This document shows positions 41,935 through 49,638 of a DNA stretch of 64,000 bases, piece after piece. The DNA comes from Streptosporangium subroseum (GTDB taxonomy: Bacteria; Actinomycetota; Actinomycetes; Streptosporangiales; Streptosporangiaceae), in the NCBI RefSeq assembly GCF_900188345.1, contig NZ_FZOD01000014.1, forward strand, positions 62,001 through 126,000. Direction: 5' to 3'. Below the pieces are notes generated by a model that was given only the letters and a program-made list of their open reading frames with translations, did not search any database and had not been told where the DNA came from. Positions within the stretch are counted from its first letter, which is position 1. Each line of letters begins with the position of its first letter. A program made the position numbers and the translations under genes.

Positions 41935-42598
41935 CGCCGACCAGCCGGTATCCCGACCCCCGGACGGTCTGCAGCGCGTTCTTGGAGAACGGCACGTCGA
42001 TCTTGCGGCGCAGGTAGCCCACGTAGACCTCGACCACGTTGGGATCGGTGTCGAAGGTGTCCCAGACGTGCTCCAGGATCTCGGTCTTGGAGACCACCTC
42101 GTCGTGGCGGCGGATCAGATACTCCAGGAGCGCGAACTCCCTGGGCGTCAGCTCCACCGGTGTCTCGCCCCTGGCGACCCGGCGCCGCGCGGGGTCCAGC
42201 GACAGGTCCCCGGCCCGCAGTACGGAGGGGCGCTGCTTGGCCCCTCGCCGTAGCAGCGCCCTCAGCCTGGCGACCAGCACGACGTAGGAGAACGGCTTGG
42301 TCAGGTAGTCGTCGGCGCCCAGGTCGAGCCCGTCGGCCATGTCGTACTCGCCGTCCTTGGCCGACAGCATCAGGATCGGCACCCAGTTCTCCTCGGCCCG
42401 CAACTGCTTGCAGACGTTGTAGCCGGAGAGCCTGGGCAGCATGATGTCCAGCACCACCACGTCGTACTCACCCTGCCGGGCCAGGTGCAGGCCGTCCTCG
42501 CCGTCGTGCGCGAGATCGACCGCGAACCCCTCGGCCTGCAGCCCGCGCTGGAGCGCCGCGGCAATCCGCCGCTCGTCCTCTACGACGAGAACCCGCAT
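41924..42598 (-). CDS. OmpR-family response regulator
   Basis: 224 residues from ATG 42598 (AAAGGGG upstream). Receiver: VLVVEDERRIAAAL, phospho-aspartate in DVVVLDIMLPRLSG, and YLTKPFSYVVLVARL. C-terminal winged helix VELTPREFALLEYLIRRHDE and VEVYVGYLRRKID. The divergent promoter carries the CTGAGA/TCTCAG array that it probably binds. Confidence 0.95.
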   Translation of the reverse strand: MRVLVVEDERRIAAALQRGLQAEGFAVDLAHDGEDGLHLARQGEYDVVVLDIMLPRLSGYNVCKQLRAEENWVPILMLSAKDGEYDMADGLDLGADDYLTKPFSYVVLVARLRALLRRGAKQRPSVLRAGDLSLDPARRRVARGETPVELTPREFALLEYLIRRHDEVVSKTEILEHVWDTFDTDPNVVEVYVGYLRRKIDVPFSKNALQTVRGSGYRLVGDGG

Positions 42599-42641
42599 AG
42601 CTGCCCCTTTCACCGTGGACGCCCATCTTCGACCAGCCGAC

Positions 42642-42687
42642 CTGAGAGGCGGCTGAGAACCCTGTGAGCCCTCTCAGTCTGTCTCAG
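42642..42687. promoter_or_regulatory. CTGAGA/TCTCAG array, likely response-regulator site
   Basis: CTGAGA at 42642 and 42653 (11-base step) and TCTCAG at 42672 and 42682 (10-base step) form two direct pairs in mirror orientation in the promoter between the two-component genes and the export operon. One helical-turn spacing is typical of OmpR-type sites. Confidence 0.65.
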
Positions 42688-42755
42688 CTTCGGCACAGGA
42701 CCGGTCGCGCAAGCTGAGGAGTGACAGGGTTTACGCCATAGCGTGGAGGAATGAG

Positions 42756-43949
42756 ATGCCGGACCAAGCAAGTCAGGGCAGACAGGGCAGACAGGGCCAC
42801 GCGATGAAGTGGGCCGTGCCGATCGCCGCGGTCGTGCTGGTCGCCGGGGCCATCGCCTCCGGACCGGTCATCGCGGCGGTTCAGGGGGATCCCGTGCTGC
42901 CCGAGCGCACCGCCGAGCAGCTGCTCGCGGACGCCGCCCAGGCCACCCGGGCCGGGCTGAAGCCCATGTCGGGCACCGTGATGCAGACCGCCTCCTTCGG
43001 CCTTCCCGGGCTGCCCGCGGTGCCGGGCATGGGGGGCTCCTCGCCCGTGGCGCTGCTGGCCGGCTCCCACGAGCTCAAACTCTGGTACGGCGGGGCGAAC
43101 CAGATCCGGCTCGCCCTGCCGGGGCGGATGAGCGAGACCGACCTGATCGTCAACGGCGACCAGGCCTGGCTGTGGGAGAGCGCGGAGAACAAGGCCACCC
43201 GGATCAAGATCGACGCCCAGGCGGCGCAGGCCAGGATGGGGGAGGTCCAGAAGGCCCAGAAGGCGCTGCCCATGGCGACCACCCCGCAGCAGCTCGCCCA
43301 GGAGCTGCTGAAGGAGACCGGCGCCGACACCGTGGTCAGCGTCACCAACACCGAGAAGGTCGCCGACCGCGCGGCCTACCAGCTCGTCCTCGCGCCCAAG
43401 GACGGCTCCTCCCTGGTCAAGGAGGTCAGGCTGGCCCTCGACGGGGAGACCCTGGTCCCGCTGCGGGTTCAGGTCTACGCCAAGAGCGCGGCCGAGCCGG
43501 CCTTCGAGGTCGGCTTCACCTCGGTCACGTTCACCCCGCCCTCCGCCGAAAACTTCGCCTTCACTCCGCCCGCGGGCTCGAAGGTCGTCGAGGAGAAGCC
43601 GCTGGACGCCCTCGCCGCCCAGCGGGCGAAGGCCGAGCAGATGGGGGCCGAAGGGCTCAGGGAGAAGGTCAGGACCGTCGGCGACAGCTGGACCACGGTC
43701 GCGGTGCTCCCCTTCTCCGCGCAGGACCTCAAGGGCCAGGCGCCGAAGGAGCAGGGCGGCCCCGGTGGGCAGGACGCGAACGCCATCGTCGACGCTCTCC
43801 TGAAGTCGGCCAAGCCGATCAGCGGGACGTGGGGGAGCGGCAAGGTCATCCAGACCAAGCTGGCCTCCGCGCTGCTGACCGACGACGGCCGTCTGCTGGT
43901 CGGCGCCGTCACCCCCGAGAAGCTGGCCGAGGCGGCCGGGCAGAAATGA
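42756..43949 (+). CDS. LolA-like exported lipoprotein-carrier-type protein
   Basis: 397 residues from ATG 42756 (GGAGGAATGAG). One N-terminal signal/anchor helix (WAVPIAAVVLVAGAIASG). The body follows the LolA/LppX-like half-barrel found in actinobacterial extracytoplasmic proteins: LKLWYGGANQIRLALPG, DLIVNGDQAWLWESAENKAT, YQLVLAPKDGSSLVKEVRLA. The C-terminal 100 residues form an extra domain (TVGDSWTTVAVLPF to LLVGAVTPEKL). It overlaps the ABC ATPase gene by 4 bases, so it is part of an export or envelope-lipid system. Confidence 0.85.
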   Translation: MPDQASQGRQGRQGHAMKWAVPIAAVVLVAGAIASGPVIAAVQGDPVLPERTAEQLLADAAQATRAGLKPMSGTVMQTASFGLPGLPAVPGMGGSSPVALLAGSHELKLWYGGANQIRLALPGRMSETDLIVNGDQAWLWESAENKATRIKIDAQAAQARMGEVQKAQKALPMATTPQQLAQELLKETGADTVVSVTNTEKVADRAAYQLVLAPKDGSSLVKEVRLALDGETLVPLRVQVYAKSAAEPAFEVGFTSVTFTPPSAENFAFTPPAGSKVVEEKPLDALAAQRAKAEQMGAEGLREKVRTVGDSWTTVAVLPFSAQDLKGQAPKEQGGPGGQDANAIVDALLKSAKPISGTWGSGKVIQTKLASALLTDDGRLLVGAVTPEKLAEAAGQK

Positions 43950-44965
43950 GTGGGATGCCGGGACACACCGGGGGAGCCGTGCTGACCGCCGACGAGCCGT
44001 CGGCGGCCGGTACGGCCTCGGCCGGGGACTGCTCGATCGTCACCCGAGGGCTGACCAAACGGTTCCAGGGTGGGCAGGTGGCCGTGAACAGCCTCGACCT
44101 GGCCGTGCCCAGGGGGTCGGTCTTCGGCTTCCTCGGCCCGAACGGCTCGGGAAAGACCACGACCATCCGCATGCTGCTCGGCCTGGTCGCGCCGACCTCG
44201 GGCAGCTGGGAGCTGCTCGGCACGCCGATGCCGGCCGGGGTGTCCGGCGTGCTGCCGAGGGTGGGGGCGCTGGTCGAGGGGCCGGCGTTCTACCCGTACC
44301 TGTCGGGTGAGGCGAACCTGCGCCGCTACGACGCCGCCGGCCCGTCGGCGGATCCCCGTACGGCGGGGATGAGGATAGGGCTCGCCCTGGAACGGGTGGG
44401 CCTGGCCGCCGCGGCGCGTAAACGCTACCGGGCCTACTCGCTGGGCATGCGCCAGCGGCTGGCCATCGCGGCCACGCTGCTCGGCCCGAGGGAACTGCTG
44501 ATCCTGGACGAGCCGACCAACGGCCTGGACCCGCAGGGCACCCGCGAGGTGCGGGGGCTGGTCAAGGAGATCGCCGCCGAGGGGACGACGGTGTTCGTCT
44601 CCTCCCACCTGCTGGCCGAGGTGGAGCACATGTGCTCCCACGTCGCCGTCATGCGGACGGGAAGGCTGGTCGCGCAGGGCCCGATCGCCGAGTTCCGCGA
44701 GCTCCGAGCCGGTGAGGCGGTCAGGATCCGGGTGGAGAGCCCGGACACCGCCGAGGCGGCGGCCGTACTGGCGGCTCTCGGGCTGGACGAGATCCGCCTC
44801 GGCGACGCCGAGGTCAGCGCCGAGCTGGGAGCCGAGGCCCCGGAGCGGATCTGCGCCGCGCTGGTGGCGGACGGCGTCGCCGTGCGCGGCCTGGCCGTCC
44901 AGCGACCGAGCCTCGAAGACGTGTTCGTAGGCCTGACAGGGAAGGGTTTCGATGTCGACGGTTAG
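43946..44965 (+). CDS. ABC exporter ATPase
   Basis: 339 residues from ATG 43946, overlapping the previous stop (ATGA). Walker A GPNGSGKTTT, signature YSLGMRQRLAIA, Walker B LLILDEPTNGLDPQG, switch VSSHLLAEVEHMC, and a C-terminal domain (EAVRIRVESPDTAEAAAVLA) typical of NatA/DrrA-like exporters. Pairs with the permease that overlaps its 3' end by 14 bases. Confidence 0.93.
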   Translation: MSGMPGHTGGAVLTADEPSAAGTASAGDCSIVTRGLTKRFQGGQVAVNSLDLAVPRGSVFGFLGPNGSGKTTTIRMLLGLVAPTSGSWELLGTPMPAGVSGVLPRVGALVEGPAFYPYLSGEANLRRYDAAGPSADPRTAGMRIGLALERVGLAAAARKRYRAYSLGMRQRLAIAATLLGPRELLILDEPTNGLDPQGTREVRGLVKEIAAEGTTVFVSSHLLAEVEHMCSHVAVMRTGRLVAQGPIAEFRELRAGEAVRIRVESPDTAEAAAVLAALGLDEIRLGDAEVSAELGAEAPERICAALVADGVAVRGLAVQRPSLEDVFVGLTGKGFDVDG

Positions 44966-46052
44966 CGGGGAACCGATCACGCGAAGAGGCGCGGGCAGGG
45001 GCGCGGGCGAGGACGTGAACGGAGACGTGGGCGGGGCCGCGGATGGAGACACGGGCGTGGGGGCGGCCGCGGATAGAAGCGCGGGCGTGGGCGGGGCCGC
45101 GGATGGAGACACAGGCGTGGGGGCGGCCGCGGATGGAGGCGCGGGCGTGGGAGCCGGGATCGTGGGGGCCGGGGCCGTGAGGACGGCCGGGGGCGTGAGG
45201 ACGGTCTCCCCCGCGCGGGTGATGGGCGCCCCCCGGGCGTGGCTGCGGCTGCTCGGCTCCGAGGTGGGCCTGACCTTCCGGCGGCCGAGGAACATCGTCA
45301 TGCTGGCCGTGCTCGCCCTCGTCCCGGTGCTGATCGGCATCGCTCTGCGGACGTTCGGCGGGCCGGGCGGGGGCGGGGGCGGTACGGCGATCTTCGAGCA
45401 GGTGACGGGGAACGGGCTGTTCCTCACCTTCGTCGCGCTCTCGCTCCTGGTGCAGCTGCTGCTTCCGGTCTCCGTCGCGGTGGTCGCCGGAGACTCGGTC
45501 GCCGGAGAGGCGGGCATCGGAACGCTGCGCTACCTGCTCGTGGCACCGGCGGGCCGGACCCGCCTGCTGGCCGTCAAATACGCCAACGTGGTCGTCTTCT
45601 GCCTGGCGGCCGTCACCGTGGTCGCGCTGTCCTCGCTGCTCGTCGGGCTGATGCTGTTCCCGGCCGGCCCGATAACCCTGCTGTCGGGAGGGACGATCTC
45701 CCTGCTCGAAGGCGTGCTCAGGATCGGGCTCGTCGTGCTGTACGTCACGGCCGGCATGGCGGCCCTGGCCGCCGTCTCGATGGCGCTCTCGACGCTGACC
45801 GAGGTGGCGATCGGGGCCGTCGCCGGGACCGTGGTGCTGGTCATCGTGGCTCAGGTCCTCGGTGCCTTCCCCCAGCTCTCCGCGCTCCAGCCGTACCTGC
45901 TGACGAGCTGGTGGAACGGCTTCGACGGGGTGCTGCGCGATCCGGTCGCCACGGGGGAGATGGGGCAGGGGCTGCTGGCCTTCGCCGCCTACGTCGTGGT
46001 CTTCGGCTCGGTCGCCTGGGCCCGCTTCACCAGCAAGGACATCACCTGCTGA
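44952..46052 (+). CDS. ABC-2 type permease with Gly/Ala-rich repeat tail
   Basis: 366 residues from ATG 44952. Residues 26-65 are four copies of a ten-residue repeat (GAADGDTGVG, AAADRSAGVG and variants). The membrane domain follows from about residue 105, with six helices and PRNIVMLAVLALVPVLIGIA, SVAGEAGIGTLRYLLVAPAG and LTEVAIGAVAGTVVLVIVAQ. It belongs to the ABC-2 family used for lipids, drugs or bacitracin-like agents. The N-terminal repeat is not part of the family and is probably a recent expansion. Confidence 0.9.
   Translation: MSTVSGEPITRRGAGRGAGEDVNGDVGGAADGDTGVGAAADRSAGVGGAADGDTGVGAAADGGAGVGAGIVGAGAVRTAGGVRTVSPARVMGAPRAWLRLLGSEVGLTFRRPRNIVMLAVLALVPVLIGIALRTFGGPGGGGGGTAIFEQVTGNGLFLTFVALSLLVQLLLPVSVAVVAGDSVAGEAGIGTLRYLLVAPAGRTRLLAVKYANVVVFCLAAVTVVALSSLLVGLMLFPAGPITLLSGGTISLLEGVLRIGLVVLYVTAGMAALAAVSMALSTLTEVAIGAVAGTVVLVIVAQVLGAFPQLSALQPYLLTSWWNGFDGVLRDPVATGEMGQGLLAFAAYVVVFGSVAWARFTSKDITC
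45030..45149 (+). repeat. Four tandem 30-bp units inside permease gene
   Basis: Units at 45030, 45060, 45090 and 45120. Units 1 and 3 differ by one base and units 2 and 4 by two, so a 60-bp block duplicated after an older 30-bp duplication. The reading frame is preserved. Confidence 0.9.
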
Positions 46053-46186
46053 CCGCCTGATTTCGTATACAGTATGGCCCTTGAAACGGCCCGGGCATAA
46101 TGTGTTCTTTGTCGGCCCGATTTCACCGAATGGTGATCCGCTTCGCCGCAGGGCGAACCGTTGATCGACGCCGGCACGGGGTGCTG

Positions 46187-48547
46187 ATGAGTAGTGATGT
46201 GACGATTTTGAACCGGCCGCCGGCACAGAGGCTGCCGTCCGAGGTGACCAGTTTCGTGGGGCGTCGGCACGAGGTGACCGACGTCAAACGTTTCCTGTCC
46301 GGGGCCCACGTGGTGACGCTCACCGGCGCGGGCGGGGTCGGCAAGACCCGGCTGGCCCTACGGGTCGCGGCCGACGTGCGGCGGGCCTTCCGAGACGGTG
46401 TGTGGCTGGTCGAGCTCGCCGCGCTGGACACGCCGGAGCTGCTCGTCCAGACTGTGGCGGGAGCCCTGGACATCCGGGACCGCTCCTCCCGGCCACGCCT
46501 CGAGGTGCTCGTCGAGCACCTGCGGGAGAAGCAGGCGCTGGTCATCCTGGACAACTGCGAGCACCTGCTGCACGAGTGCGCCGTGCTCGCGGAGACGTTG
46601 ATACGCGTTGCCCCCGACCTGCGGATCCTCGCCACCAGCCGGCAGCCGCTGGGGATCGCCGGTGAGCAGACACTGGCCGTGCCGCCGCTGGCGCTGCCGG
46701 ACTCCGATGTCCCGAGGCCGTCCGTCGAGGCGCTCGCGCAGTGCGACGCGGTGCGGCTGTTCGCCGAGCGGGCCGGGGCCGTCCTGCCCGATTTTGCCGT
46801 CACCGACGACAACCGGGAGGCCGTGGAGGGGATCTGCCGCCGGTTGGACGGCATTCCCCTCGGGATCGAGTTGGCGGCCGTACGGCTGCGGGCGCTCTCC
46901 GTCCAGCAACTGCTCGACCGGCTGGACGACCGGTTCCGGCTGCTCACCGCGGGTTCGCGGGCGGTGCTGCCCCGCCACCAGACGCTGCGTGCCCTGATCG
47001 ACTGGAGCTACACCCTCTGCACCGACCAGGAGCGACTGCTCTGGGAGCGCGTCTCGGTGTTCTCGGGCGGTCTGGGCCTGGAGGCGGCCGAGACGGTCTG
47101 CTCCGGGGACGGCATCGACCGCGAGGAGATCGTCGACCTGGTGATCGGGCTGGTGGACAAGTCCGTCCTGATCCGGGAGGAGTATCCGTCGGGGGTGCGT
47201 TACCGGCTGCTGGAGACGATCCGGCAGTACGGCCGTGACCGGCTGCGGGAGTCCGGGGAGGAGGAGGGGCTGCGGCGCCGGCACCGTGACTGGTGCCAGG
47301 ATCTGGTGACCCGCGCCGAACGGGAATGGTTCGGACCGAATCAGGTGATGTGGTTCACGCGCCTGCGCGGCGAGCACAGCAACCTCCGCACGGCCCTGGA
47401 CTTCTGCCTCACGGCACCGGGCGAGGTCGAGCGCGGGCTGGCCATCGCCACGGCCATGCGGTTCTACTGGATCGCGGCCGGTTTCCTGCACGAGGGGCGG
47501 TGCTGGCTCAACCCGCTTCTCGCCGCCGGCGCGGAGCGGAGCGTCTTCCGTGGCCGGGCCCTGTGTGTCAACGCCCGGCTCGCGGTCCTCCAGAGCGACT
47601 TCACCGCGGCGGAGTCGATGCTGGAGGAGAGCCGGTCGCTGGCCAAGGGGTTCGGCGACGCGGCGACCCTCGCTCAGATCGCGTATGTCTCCGGTCTCGC
47701 CGCGCTGGTCCGGCAGGACCTGACGAGGGCCGCGACGCTTCTCGAGGAGGCACTCGACCGTCACCGGGCGGTAGACGATCAGGTGGGCGAGGTGAACTCG
47801 CTGATGTACCTCGCCACCGCGCACTCGTGCCTCGGCCACTCCCGCCGGGCCGTCACGTTGTTCGAGACGTGTCTGGCGATGTGTGAGACCCGCAGCGAAC
47901 ACTGGTTCAGGTCCTACGTGCTGTCCGTCTTCGCGATCGAGATGTGGCAGCAGGGCAACACGGCGAGGGCGATCGAGATGGAGGGCGAGAGCATCCGGCT
48001 CAAGCAGCCCTTCAACGATCGGCTGGGCCTCGCCCTGTGCGTCGAGGTGATGGCCTGGATCGCGGCGGGCAGGGGCGACTACGAATGCGCCGCCCAGCTG
48101 CTCGGCGCGCTGCGGGGGATCTGGCGCTCCGTCGGCGGGCCCCTGTTCGGCTACCTCGCCGGATACCACTCGCAGTGCGAGGCGGTGACTCGCGAGCATC
48201 TCGGTGCGAAGAAATTCGACGCCGCCCTGCGCAAGGGGGTGGGGCTCACCTTCGACGGGGCGCTCGCGTGTGCCCTGCAGGAGAAGGCGCCCGCGGGCGA
48301 ACAGTCCGAGGAGGCCGAGCGGCCGTCGCCGCTGACCCCCAGAGAGACGGAGATCGCCCAGCTCGTCGCCCAGGGATTGAGCAACAAGGAGATCGCGGCG
48401 TCCCTGGTGATCGCCCAGCGCACCGCCGAGGGCCACATCGAGCACATCCTGAGCAAGCTCGGTTTCCACTCACGCGCTCAGATCGCCGTCTGGGTGGGCG
48501 AACGGAACCGCGCCGCCGACGACGAGCGTCCTCCCGAGGGCACCTGA
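46187..48547 (+). CDS. Large LuxR-family regulator with NB-ARC ATPase and TPR region
   Basis: 786 residues from ATG 46187 (GTG 46181 possible). The P-loop TGAGGVGKTRLA (residues 46-57), LVILDNCEHLL (Walker B) and LATSRQPLGI define the STAND-type NTPase. A winged region (LPRHQTLRALIDWSYTLCTD, LLETIRQYGRDRLRESGEEE) and TPR-like helices follow. The last 65 residues are a LuxR helix-turn-helix, LTPRETEIAQLVAQGLSNKE and IAASLVIAQRTAEGHIEHIL. Such proteins act as signal-gated activators of secondary metabolism or transport. It follows the ABC export genes by 134 bases; the target is unknown. Confidence 0.93.
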   Translation: MSSDVTILNRPPAQRLPSEVTSFVGRRHEVTDVKRFLSGAHVVTLTGAGGVGKTRLALRVAADVRRAFRDGVWLVELAALDTPELLVQTVAGALDIRDRSSRPRLEVLVEHLREKQALVILDNCEHLLHECAVLAETLIRVAPDLRILATSRQPLGIAGEQTLAVPPLALPDSDVPRPSVEALAQCDAVRLFAERAGAVLPDFAVTDDNREAVEGICRRLDGIPLGIELAAVRLRALSVQQLLDRLDDRFRLLTAGSRAVLPRHQTLRALIDWSYTLCTDQERLLWERVSVFSGGLGLEAAETVCSGDGIDREEIVDLVIGLVDKSVLIREEYPSGVRYRLLETIRQYGRDRLRESGEEEGLRRRHRDWCQDLVTRAEREWFGPNQVMWFTRLRGEHSNLRTALDFCLTAPGEVERGLAIATAMRFYWIAAGFLHEGRCWLNPLLAAGAERSVFRGRALCVNARLAVLQSDFTAAESMLEESRSLAKGFGDAATLAQIAYVSGLAALVRQDLTRAATLLEEALDRHRAVDDQVGEVNSLMYLATAHSCLGHSRRAVTLFETCLAMCETRSEHWFRSYVLSVFAIEMWQQGNTARAIEMEGESIRLKQPFNDRLGLALCVEVMAWIAAGRGDYECAAQLLGALRGIWRSVGGPLFGYLAGYHSQCEAVTREHLGAKKFDAALRKGVGLTFDGALACALQEKAPAGEQSEEAERPSPLTPRETEIAQLVAQGLSNKEIAASLVIAQRTAEGHIEHILSKLGFHSRAQIAVWVGERNRAADDERPPEGT

Positions 48548-48597
48548 CCCGATCATCGAAAGGCGGAGGCCCGTTCGGGGGGAGGGGCGGGGGGAGC

Positions 48598-49182
48598 TCA
48601 GATTTCGGGGTGGGCGCGTACGGGCAGCTCGAACCAGACGACTTTGCCGGTGGCGGTCCGGATGCTGCCCCAGCAGCAGGACAACAGGTCGATCAGGTGC
48701 AGTCCGCGCCCTCTGTCCTCGTCCTCGCGGGCCTGGTACACGGAGGGCAGCGCGGAATCCGAGTCCTCGACCTCGCAGCGCAGCAGGCCGTCCTGGAGGG
48801 AGAGGGTGAGCCGGATCGTCCCGTGCGCGTGACACAACGCGTTGGTGACCAGCTCGCTGACCAGCAGCTCGGTGATCCCGCTCTGGCCGTCGACCCCCCA
48901 CTCGGACAGCTGGGAGCGGGCCAGGCGTCGTGCCTTGCCCACGGAGCAGGGCCGGGGGGAGAACCGCCAGGAGATTTCCCGGGAGGAGCCGAACATGAGT
49001 TCACCGATGCGGCTGATGATCGCCCTGAGCCTGGGCCAGGCACGCACCTGATCGTGCCCGTCTTCGGGGGCGCTCCGGGAGAGGGGACGTCCTCCGAAGA
49101 CGGGCGCGATCGGCGGGGGTGGGCCGGTTCGCAGGCGCGTCGTTCCCGCTCGCAGGTCGGCGGGAACGGAGGCGCGGTTCAT
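48598..49182 (-). CDS. RsbW-like ATP-binding (anti-sigma-type) protein
   Basis: 194 residues if begun at ATG 49182, which overlaps the DUF5999 stop (ATGA); ATG 48996 gives a 132-residue core. The core is a HATPase: RFSPRPCSVGKARRLARSQL, LLVSELVTNALCHAHG with the N-box, VEDSDSALP and DRGRGLHLIDLLSCCWGS. The family includes serine kinases for anti-anti-sigma factors and partners of the PP2C phosphatases like the one at the window start. The kinase N-box is intact; the partner is unknown. Confidence 0.88.
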   Translation of the reverse strand: MNRASVPADLRAGTTRLRTGPPPPIAPVFGGRPLSRSAPEDGHDQVRAWPRLRAIISRIGELMFGSSREISWRFSPRPCSVGKARRLARSQLSEWGVDGQSGITELLVSELVTNALCHAHGTIRLTLSLQDGLLRCEVEDSDSALPSVYQAREDEDRGRGLHLIDLLSCCWGSIRTATGKVVWFELPVRAHPEI

Positions 49183-49373
49183 GCGGCCTGCCCGTAGGGG
49201 TCATGGTGAGCGGGGATGCTGCGCCCGTCGGGCATGAGCTCGCCGGTGTCGTCAAAGATCACTACACCGTTGCACAGCAGACCCCATCCCTGCTCCGGGT
49301 GAAAGGCCACGAGGAACGCGGCCTCATGGTCGGGAGCGTCGGCGGGGGGGCATTGCGGTTGGTGTTGACACAT
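49179..49373 (-). CDS. DUF5999 family protein
   Basis: 64 residues from ATG 49373. MCQHQPQCPPADAPDHEAAF, HPEQGWGLLCNGVVIFDDTG and ELMPDGR are diagnostic of DUF5999. The N-terminal CxHxxxC suggests a metal site. Function unknown. It overlaps the RsbW-like gene by 4 bases, so the two are co-expressed. Confidence 0.88.
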   Translation of the reverse strand: MCQHQPQCPPADAPDHEAAFLVAFHPEQGWGLLCNGVVIFDDTGELMPDGRSIPAHHDPYGQAA

Positions 49374-49474
49374 CACTCGTACCTGTGATCCTTCGATGAC
49401 TGCTGTGGAAGTTCTCACCACTCATCAGAATGGTCTCCGAGGGATGGGGATGTAACGGGATAAACCCCCCCATT

Positions 49475-49517
49475 CATACCTATTGCGTAATGCGTAGGTA
49501 GCCCCTCGGTAGGTATG
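49475..49517. repeat. Inverted ATACCTA/TAGGTAT motif
   Basis: CATACCTA (49475-49482) and TAGGTATG (49510-49517) are perfect inverted arms; a third TAGGTA (49495-49500) lies between. It sits about 100 bases upstream of the DUF5999 start and downstream of the convergent side of the FUSC gene, so it may be an operator. Confidence 0.4.
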
Positions 49518-49638
49518 CCGTGACCATCGGCCGCCGGTTTCCCCTTGTGGGTAAGACTTTCGCAACCCCGCACCCTCGTAACGGCCGGTGGAGGAGCGTG
49601 GATCGGGGCGTCGTTCCTCCGGGTAAAGAAACCGCGAC

